Source: Casuarina equisetifolia
Taxonomy: Eukaryota > Streptophyta > Magnoliopsida > Fagales > Casuarinaceae
Direction of reading: 5' to 3'
DNA length: 64,000 nucleotides
Assembly (NCBI GenBank): GCA_028551475.1
Contig: CM052361.1
Span: 7,323,501 to 7,387,500 of the forward strand
Under the pieces are notes generated by a model, which was not told the DNA's origin, searched no databases, and was given only the letters and a program-made list of their open reading frames with translations. Positions 56,506 through 64,000 of the stretch are shown one piece after another (position 1 is the first letter of the stretch; every line of letters starts with the position of its first letter). Position numbers and translations under genes: made by a program.

Positions 56506-57881
56506 ATAAAACCCAACAAAGACTACATGTGTACCTATTGAAAAGTCAAAGTCTATTCTCTCACCAAAAACCACTTGAGAGATTATCACAAACACCCTTT
56601 GTTGCTTCACCTTCTTTTAAAAAACTTATCTCCTTAGCAACTAATAACTCTATTTTTATAGAGTTATTTGACCTATTTTTAGGCAATAAATAATACAATG
56701 CTTATGAGAAAATATTTGAATTTCTCTTTATTTGCTTAAATTTGTCTTACTTTTGTAGTATAAGGTGGCATAAAGAAAAAAGATAAGCATGGAGAACTTG
56801 ATGTTTATTATATGAAAAAATATGGTCAAAATATCAAGATCAAGAAAATCAAGATGAGCTTTGACTTTGGATAATTGTTATTAGATTTTTCATTGTTGTT
56901 GGGTTTTCTAAATAATTAGAAAACCTAATCATGTTAGAAGTTCAAAGCCCAATTAATATAAGAGTTCAAGACCTAATTGTCTTATGTATCCAAAATCCAC
57001 TTCTACTAGGATAGGAGATAGTTCTAAACCTAAATCCTATTTAAGAGAAGAGAAGAGACAAAAATAAAGGAGGAGAAAATTGAGCACAACTCAAGGTTTT
57101 TTTGAAGAGAAAACAAAAAGGGTGACATACTTCTTGTTCTTGGATTCAGGATGCCTTTTTTATTTCCTATTATTATTTTTTTTCATTATTTCTTTATGCT
57201 TTAGTTTACTTTTGTTAGAATTACAATGTAACCTAATTATAATGGTATGAATTTTATGATTATTATGTTTTGCAAGATACTTTGCTTATATGAAGTTGTA
57301 TATTACTGTGTTGAATGCTTCTAAGTGATTAGCTAGCACTTAAATAATTTAATTCGCATGTTTGAGACCAACAAGAGATGATATACAATTACTTTTTGTA
57401 ATATGTAACTATAAATTAAATATGGATAGATATAGATCATATTGTTTGTGTGGCTTTTGGTATAAACTAAGAATGTTCATAAATCTTAAAGCATTTGGTT
57501 TGTTTTAATTTACATATAGAGATATAGTGAATTAATAAACTAACTAGGTTTGCTATACCTAAACATAGGATAGTAAATAAATTAGGAAGTTCCGTCATCA
57601 CATAAATATTATCCCTCTTGCAAGCATAAAAAATAATATTAATACCTAGTAGTTATGGTGAAATCATATGTTCTAACATATTTCATGTATTTAGTTTTTT
57701 TAAATTTAGTTAGTTAATCTATCATTTATCATTTGGATTTGCTAGATAAATTTTAGGAATTGTTTACTGTTAGTAATTAATTGGCTTCGTAATTATCAAT
57801 TTTTATGAGATGATATTTTTATTATTATTATATTACTTGTTTTATATGTTCACTTGTATTTAAATTTCACTAAACAACAGT
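56506..57881. other. AT-rich intergenic DNA, no gene recognised
   Basis: No gene is supported. About 56870-57200 has a TATTTAAGA box followed by purine-rich DNA and may be another LTR scrap, but no ends can be defined. Confidence 0.4.
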
Positions 57882-58037
57882 TTCTGCTGCCAACATAGTG
57901 ATCTTAATTTTACAAAACATAAATTCAAAGTTGAAATCCAATCCTTGCAAACTAACGACTTCTGCTGCCAACATAGTGATCTCAATTGTATAGAACAAAA
58001 ATTCAAAGTTGAAATCCAACTGTTGTAGACTAACAGC
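57882..58037 (+). repeat. 78-bp tandem duplication
   Basis: Two adjacent copies (57882-57959 and 57960-58037) both begin TTCTGCTGCCAACATAGTGA and share AATTCAAAGTTGAAATCCAA; they differ at about a dozen positions. They are noncoding. Confidence 0.85.
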
Positions 58038-58299
58038 TCCTTAGTTGTACTTGTATATAAGGAATCTTTTTGTATTTGTAATTTTCAACTTTCAGTTCAA
58101 AAAAAATAGATTCACTATTCATTCTCCCCCATTGAAATACAAAGGCGTTATAATTTCAACAGCCTTGAGTTTCTTTTCCATTTGTTGTCTTTCTTCTAGG
58201 ACATGGTCATGGTTTGATCTTATGGTACACCCATCGCCTCACGTTCTTCCTGCATGTGGAACATGGCCTGTGCTTTCGCGAACCGCAGAAGCTGCAGCT

Positions 58300-60050
58300 T
58301 AGTTGAAGGACGTAATAGCTGTAGAAATATTACTATGACCACCTAAATCATAAAGCATGCATGTTGTTTGATACAAGAGTAGGAGAGGGAGAGAGATAAA
58401 AAGGAGATGATCATGGTTATTGATAAGACATTTCTTGCAACATGGCATGATGAGTGATCTCACGTGGATCTTAGTTGTAGCTCTTTACAAGTTTTTCTTA
58501 CCCCTGGTAGTCAAGTGTCCCCAATCATATTTAGTTGTGCATTTCGGTTCTCATAGCTCTGCAGTTGTTGTTTAGTCATGGGGTTTGGAAGCTCAACCAT
58601 CTTCGTCCAATAGGCTATAAATTGGATGGGATGTGTGACAAGAAAAGAAGGAAAATATTTGAGTCTTGTATGGAGTTTTTATTCTCCCTTAAATGAGAAT
58701 AATGGTTTTGTTTCTCTTCGATGAAAGAGTAACAGATCTTGTTTCCTTTTGACAAAACACTCTCTTTTCTTGTGTCTCATCTTGCTTTGAGTTTCTTTTA
58801 TGTACGTCCATCATTACGAACCAGAAGAAACATATAAGCTCCATACTGTCGGACAATTTGTCACTTCAAAGGCTAATCACACACTCCATTTCCAATTAAG
58901 TCATAATGGGTCGTATTTGAGTGGTATCAAAGAGTACCAATCTTTTTATGGCCGACTCTTATTCCAACTGCTTGGAAGCTAAGATGAATCGTAAATCTGG
59001 CGAGCTCATGGACTCCATCTAACAAATGTTTGCCGCTATCCACGATAATATTGACAATGTAAAATCTTTTTCTCTCCACGAGAAAGGAAAGACGTGTAGT
59101 CAAAAAAACCAATTCAATGATGGCTCAAAGGAATTCTCTCCAGAATGGCATGCAAGATCTATGAAGCTCGACTTTCTAGATAGGGAGGAGATGAGGATCC
59201 CTATGGGGTGGGTATGCATAATAGAAGATTTTTTTTTTTCACTTCCACATTATTCATAAAGAAGATAAAGTTTTCATTGCTTCAAGGAACTATAGGGGGA
59301 AGTCCAAATCTGATTCCAACTATTGAAGGAGGAGCTAGGAAAGGAAGCCATCACCTAGGATAAACTAACGGCAAGCATATTTAAGTGCCATGGTCCAATT
59401 TTGTATCAAGATTTCTTTGGGGACTTGACAAGGCTATGACAAATTGAGTCTATAAGTGACTATTATAATCGTGTTTGTAGACTACTCTTATGTGCAGGGA
59501 GACTTACCCAAGTGCAGCAAACTGGGGGTTTGTATATGGCTTAAAAGATAGACTTCAGGCTAAAGTGCAAGTTGGTCACCCTACCTCTTTGTCTGCTGCT
59601 ATTGGTTTAGCAAGGCTGTTCGAAGATAAAGGCAACACCACCAGATTTAGCCATCCTGCTCCTATAAGGAAGCTTGTGAGTCCTCAACCACGTGTGGACA
59701 AAAATTCTTTCCCTATTTATAGCTTAACACCAATGGAGATGATTGAAAGAAAAGTTAAGCAACTATGCTTTGACTATGAAGAAAAATATACCCTATGGCA
59801 CAAGTGCAATAGGATTTTCCTTCTAGAAGAAACTGGTTGGAAGGAAAAGAAGGAAGAATCTATTCCTAAGGTTATTGAGTAAAAGGTTCAAGAAGGTCTC
59901 CCACAAGTCTCTGTGAATGCTCTCTATAGGACTCGTACTAGACAAATGATGACTCTTATACGAATTGTAGGAAAAGGAAGGAGAAAGGCTCAAGTCTTAA
60001 TTGATTCATTGAATCATAAGGTGAATAACGCCAAAATCCTAGAGTAAGTA
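58300..60050 (+). mobile_element. Ty3/gypsy element remnant: LTR-like leader, primer site, gag, start of protease (fossil)
   Basis: An LTR-like stretch with a TATA box (GGCTATAAATTGG near 58612) ends at about 58921, followed by a tRNA-Met-type primer site TGGTATCAAAGA (58922). Gag similarity follows: a KLDF...PMGWV block near 59165-59215, then 59490-59880 with LSAAIGLARLFEDK, LTPMEMIERKVKQLCFDYEEKYT and HKC. Protease-like similarity (TRTRQMMTLIRIVG, VLIDS) runs to about 60050. These blocks are typical of plant Ty3/gypsy polyproteins. The element is broken at several places and has lost reverse transcriptase, integrase and a matching right end. It is old. Confidence 0.7.
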
Positions 60051-60169
60051 ACGTATCTAAATCAACTTCTAAATTGTTATTCTTTCTCTTCGACTTGATA
60101 TTATGATTTGGTTGTTAATCTCAAGACAATATATTATTTCTTTATCTTCTATGATAATATTGATTCTCC

Positions 60170-60665
60170 GTAATTTGGTGGAGGAAATTATGAAAGCTAG
60201 AGGTCCATTATGAAGACCCAAATGCTTGGAAGATCTAAAAAATAAAAAGAATTAAAAGAATTAATGTGGATTAGTGTTGGGAGTCCACCAAAGGAGCCCA
60301 CAACATCCCTTTTCTTGGGTCCCCAAAAGCTACTTCAGTCTTCAAGTGTAGTTCATGTTAATTGGCTTGGCGTGGACTCTCCCACTGTCAGAATAAGATT
60401 CTACAACGAATTACGCTGAGCCTAGTTACCTCAACGAGATCATCTGGCTTGCTTGAAGAAATATTTTCAGCAACTGCTTCAAGCTTTAAGATCTTCCTTG
60501 AAAACAAGATCCTTGTTGCCAGAATGTTAATGAAAGATGTGATTTTCTTATGTAATTAGTTAGTATATGGGGAATTGTATAATTATTTTTGTGTAAATAG
60601 TGGTATAAGTATACATTTGTAGAGCATAAAAGACTCAATATAATAGAATTTGACCCCTTGTTGGC
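60170..60665 (+). mobile_element. LTR-like fragment of another retroelement (fossil)
   Basis: AT-rich noncoding DNA whose right part (GTATACATTTGTAGAGCATAA, then a run of CAATATAATAGAATTTGACCCC) resembles the R/U5 end of plant LTRs. It shares no clear sequence with the LTR-like stretch at 58300-58921, so it is probably from a different element. The limits are uncertain. Confidence 0.25.
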
Positions 60666-61632
60666 TTTTTTTTTTTTTTGTCTCTTTATTCACGTCTTTT
60701 GACCTGTTATCAAAGGAAATTTTCGTTCTCCGAGAATTCGCTTCCCCATGCCAAAAACAAGTTTTGAGTTGTAAATACAAAATATGCATAGCACTCAAAT
60801 GTAAGAACAGTAGTATCTTTCTGACCCAACTGCAAATGCCAAAGAGACCCCAAAAAGTGCTCGAGGGAAACAGATCATAGCTTGAAAGTGTTACATTGTA
60901 CTGCTAAGCTAGTCCAAATTAAGAAACCCGAATTCGTTTACCCAAAATCTCCAGAGCTTTTGGCGTTAACAGCATAGATATACAGTCATAATAACTTTTC
61001 TTGGAATATATAAGGGCCAATCCGAAGCAATTTCTCTCAGGAACTCATCCTCAGTGTCTGACACCTAATATTGACACTATCTGTTTGAATTCTATGGACT
61101 TCAAAAAAGCTGCCTACAGAGGCCACAAATTCAATACTTGAATGACACGTTCCTAAGTCTGGTAACAGCAATGCACTATTCCTGTTTTAGATGTGTTATA
61201 AACTACTATCATGCACTTGTCTTGAATTCCTCTTGTAATCCCCAGTTCATTTCCAATTATAAGAGAGAGCATTTTGATGAGAAACTTGCAATAGGCACCC
61301 TAAAAGAGAAAAATCCAAAATAAAAGAAAAGGGGGACATTCAGTCAGTCCTAAATAAGCAGACAACTTGACGAAGAATCCATTTTACATTCAATTCATTA
61401 GTCAACACTAACGAGTACCAGGTTCCTACAAGTTCCACCTTCCATGGAGTTTGAAGAGTAATCAACAAGCCCTATCTCCAAATGAAAATAAGGAAATCTG
61501 TATAGAAATTGTTGAGTCATGCTACCCGGCGAGGAAACCAGCTAAACTCATAAAAGACCCATCTAAATTTTGTACACTCCCTGATATTAATCGGAGAAAC
61601 GGGATGCTAAGGAGCTCTAACATGGCACCAAT
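60666..61632. other. 3' flank of the PSP-domain gene
   Basis: AT-rich DNA that should hold the 3' UTR of the minus-strand PSP-domain gene in its right part. Open frames here are short and lack family features. A poly-T run is at 60667-60679. No further gene is seen. Confidence 0.45.
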
Positions 61633-62940
61633 TTACCTTCTACCATGATAGTAATGCCTATCCTGTATATCCCTACGGTTATATTCATTCCTGCTTTCAT
61701 CAGTCCATTGTTCATATCTGCCCGATCGATAATCCCATCGTGAAGAGTCATAATTCAAGGGACCTTCATCGAACAAAGGACTCCTCCTACTTCTGTCTGA
61801 CAGGGTCCTTCCCGATGTTGGGCTTCTTGACCTTGGGATGCTACTTCTTGAAGCGTGAGAATCGTAACTAGAATCATAACCCACATACCTCGGAGAGTAG
61901 CTAGATATGGACGGGCTATATCCTGGTTCACAACCAGGAGGTCCATCATCTGTGAAATCCCTGAACCGCCTTTGCTCGCGATGATGCCCTCTGCTGACAG
62001 GTTCTGAATAATGGTTCGACCTGGCGTGCAATCTGTTTCTAAAATGTTCCGAACTTGAAGGTCCAGCTCCCCAAAGTCTTTCATCAGCATTTTCTGGAAT
62101 TGGAGCATTTACTCCTGGGAATTCAACTGTCATTTTCTTCGGTGGTTCAGCATATTCAGTTTCAACAATTTCGCCGTCCTCCTGTTCTTCCTTAATTTCC
62201 CCATCAGCGTATATTGTAATCCCTGATGGCTGATTGCCATCATCTGGATCTGAAAATGCCAGGATACATGTTATCAGTGGAAAATGAAAAATAAAAAGGG
62301 ATAACCACAAATAACAACAGATATAACAAACAAAAGAATGAAAACTCACAATGCGGGCAGGAGGTTAATGAGCCTAGAGTTCAAAATTTGGGAACATGAT
62401 CAATCGAAAGAACTCCATATAATGAGGCAGAAGTGATAACCTCCATAGGGATTCTCTTCCATATCACATATAATTAAGGCCTAGAATTTCCTGAAATAAA
62501 TTATAGATTGCCTCCTATGGCTTTTACCACATATTAGGATAATCAATGATGAAAAAAATTTACCAAGTGATTTTTTAATTACAGATGTTTTGCTTGAGCC
62601 AGTCATTTGGCCTACAATTATTGTGGAATGCTTATTACTAGTTTTCATGCTTAAGCTGATTGACCATAGCAAGTGACTAAAGCAGGAGTACAGGGATAGG
62701 TGATTGAAAAAATTGAATCATTACTGTTATAGGATAGCTGAATCCAAGTTCAATTAAGAGAGCAACCGGCTTTTAGTTTCATGGCATTATGGATAGATCT
62801 AATAGATCTACCTTCAAAACTGTCAAGTGAGAACTGTCAAAAGACCACAACAAGTACGCAAGATATGACCACATACCTAGATATCCAGGTGGGTATCCAA
62901 TTTCCCGCATTCTGTTAAGCCAAGGGGGTGGATCAAGCTC
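61633..62940 (-). CDS. PSP-domain / zinc-knuckle protein, ZCCHC8 type (3' part only)
   Basis: The last two exons of a minus-strand gene are in the window: 62940-62877 and 62249-61633, joined GT-AG with the frame kept (227 codons to the stop at 61633-61635). The first carries the PSP core ELDPPPWLNRMREIGYPPGYL, the motif of spliceosome-associated and ZCCHC8-like proteins. The second continues DPDDGNQPSGITIYADGE, an acidic EEQEDGEIVE run, VEFPGVNAPIPENADERLW, and an Arg/Ser/Tyr-rich tail with SRSPTSGRTLSDRSRRSP. Plant relatives AT1G67210 and AT5G38600 combine this domain with a CCHC zinc knuckle and, as I recall, join the helicase HEN2 in the nuclear RNA-decay (NEXT-like) complex. The zinc knuckle and start must lie beyond the window; I could not find another exon between 62941 and 64000. 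Confidence 0.88.
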
Positions 62941-64000
62941 CTGCATTAAAAAAAGTAAATAAATAAAAAAAGAAATCAAGAGCTCAGAAAAAGATGTCAA
63001 ACTCTATAATAATCTCCTAGTTTCAAATTCACAAACTATAGTCAGCAACAATAATTGACAACTTCATCTCTCTTGTAAGAACAATATAGAAGTGATCACC
63101 CTGCAAACATCTGTAAGTAGCGTAAACCAAAAAAATGAGAAATTACGGCATAGAATATAACACATAGGTCCAACATAACAGAATTAGGTCCATTTGCAAG
63201 ATTCCTGACGCATATACACGATCATCTAAGCCAAAAGCCTATTCCACACAGATAAGACGTGCACACTGTATAAGAAAAAAAAGTTAACAGATGATAAATG
63301 AGATAGTAAATGCAAAGTACCGACTCAGGGACATCCCAAGTAGCCAATGATCTCAAAACAGAAAGGAATGGTGTCATGCCAAGATAGGTCATTTAGAAAT
63401 TGACTCAACAAGAAGAAAGCCCTAGGTCTACCTACCTACCTCTGTATTGGGTTAGGCTATGTGAATTCTATTTTACCTTTCAACCCTCATGGGTAGCATT
63501 TTCTTGTGCTAAACCGTAGTCCAGTATCCATCAGTGAGAGGTACAAAGAAGAACTACATGATTTATGTAACAACTGGTGAGAAGTAGTGGGCTGGCAGTT
63601 GGGGATAATGAAGAGTCGGTCATAATATTGTATAATTGAACGTGGAAAAATATGCATTTTTTTTCCATCACACTCTTCAAGCTTTTATATAATATATTTC
63701 TTGCATTAACCAAACTTGTTTATTAGTTGCAAGCATTGTAGTTGTCACAGTAGTGCCTCAAACATGGTTGGACGACCAAGTTTAAAACAAGTAAATGCAA
63801 GACCTTAGTTGCATTGAGTAACTAAGACCAACAGATATAGCATAACTCTGATGAAGCAAAGGTATGCTGAAAACGAAGTAGCTGGGATTTGTTGACTTTG
63901 AAAGCTCCATTTCTGGTCAAGATTACACAGGAAAGACTATAATTAAGTAGCATAAACTTTCCAGGAAGTGGGGTTTGGTTCAAGTAAGCGTATGACCAAA
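62941..64000. other. Probable intron of the PSP-domain gene
   Basis: The sequence preceding exon 62940-62877 begins with a good acceptor (TTTTAATGCAG on the minus strand). No further exon with PSP or zinc-knuckle features could be recognised before the window edge. A small exon could be hidden here. The open frames present are short. Confidence 0.5.

Overview
The window is nuclear DNA of a flowering plant, most likely a eudicot. It is AT-rich. The genes are split by short GT-AG introns, encode plant-specific families (a CYC/TB1-type TCP factor, a CRWN/NMCP1 lamina protein), and are separated by decayed retroelement pieces and tandem duplications. I cannot name the species. Nothing bacterial, viral in an intact sense, or organellar was seen. 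I found no rRNA gene, no convincing tRNA gene and no CRISPR array.

Layout, left to right: (1) a TCP transcription factor gene of the ECE (CYC/TB1) clade on +, 3420-4552, with an unusual duplicated intron-like 3' region; (2) about 14 kb without a recognisable protein gene, holding an orphan TATA promoter, microsatellites, a miniature LTR element and a diverged repeat; (3) UMP1/POMP proteasome maturation factor on +, 18855-22199, four exons, 141 aa; (4) eIF2B delta subunit on +, 23182-27813, seven exons, 658 aa; (5) cytochrome b561 on -, 32133-29794, four exons, 231 aa; (6) a DCP5/LSM14 (Scd6-family) gene on -, 41111-33497, eight exons, 576 aa; (7) a tandem array of roughly 850-bp units and other repeats, 41.7-45.5 kb; (8) a CRWN1/NMCP1 gene on +, 46998-54279, eight exons, 1199 aa, with one GC-AG intron; (9) about 7 kb of decayed LTR-element pieces; (10) the 3' end of a PSP-domain gene of the ZCCHC8 type on -, 62940-61633, whose upstream exons run off the right edge. 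All exon joins were chosen by splice-site sequence, reading-frame continuity and family resemblance. Each complete model closes in frame from ATG to stop.

The genes are mostly housekeeping: proteasome assembly, translation initiation, ascorbate-linked electron transfer, mRNA decapping and translational repression, nuclear lamina, nuclear RNA decay. They are not an operon or a dedicated pathway. The most informative feature is their order. From memory of Arabidopsis, PSP/zinc-knuckle, CRWN1, UMP1 and TCP1 are neighbours on chromosome 1 (AT1G67210-AT1G67260), while PSP/zinc-knuckle, cytochrome b561, eIF2B delta and UMP1 are neighbours on chromosome 5 (AT5G38600-AT5G38650). This window carries both sets interleaved on one segment, as expected for the pre-duplication order. 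I did not find an undescribed biological system. The points most worth a second look are the duplicated 3' splice modules of the TCP gene, the 850-bp array, the GC-AG intron in CRWN1 and the synteny itself.
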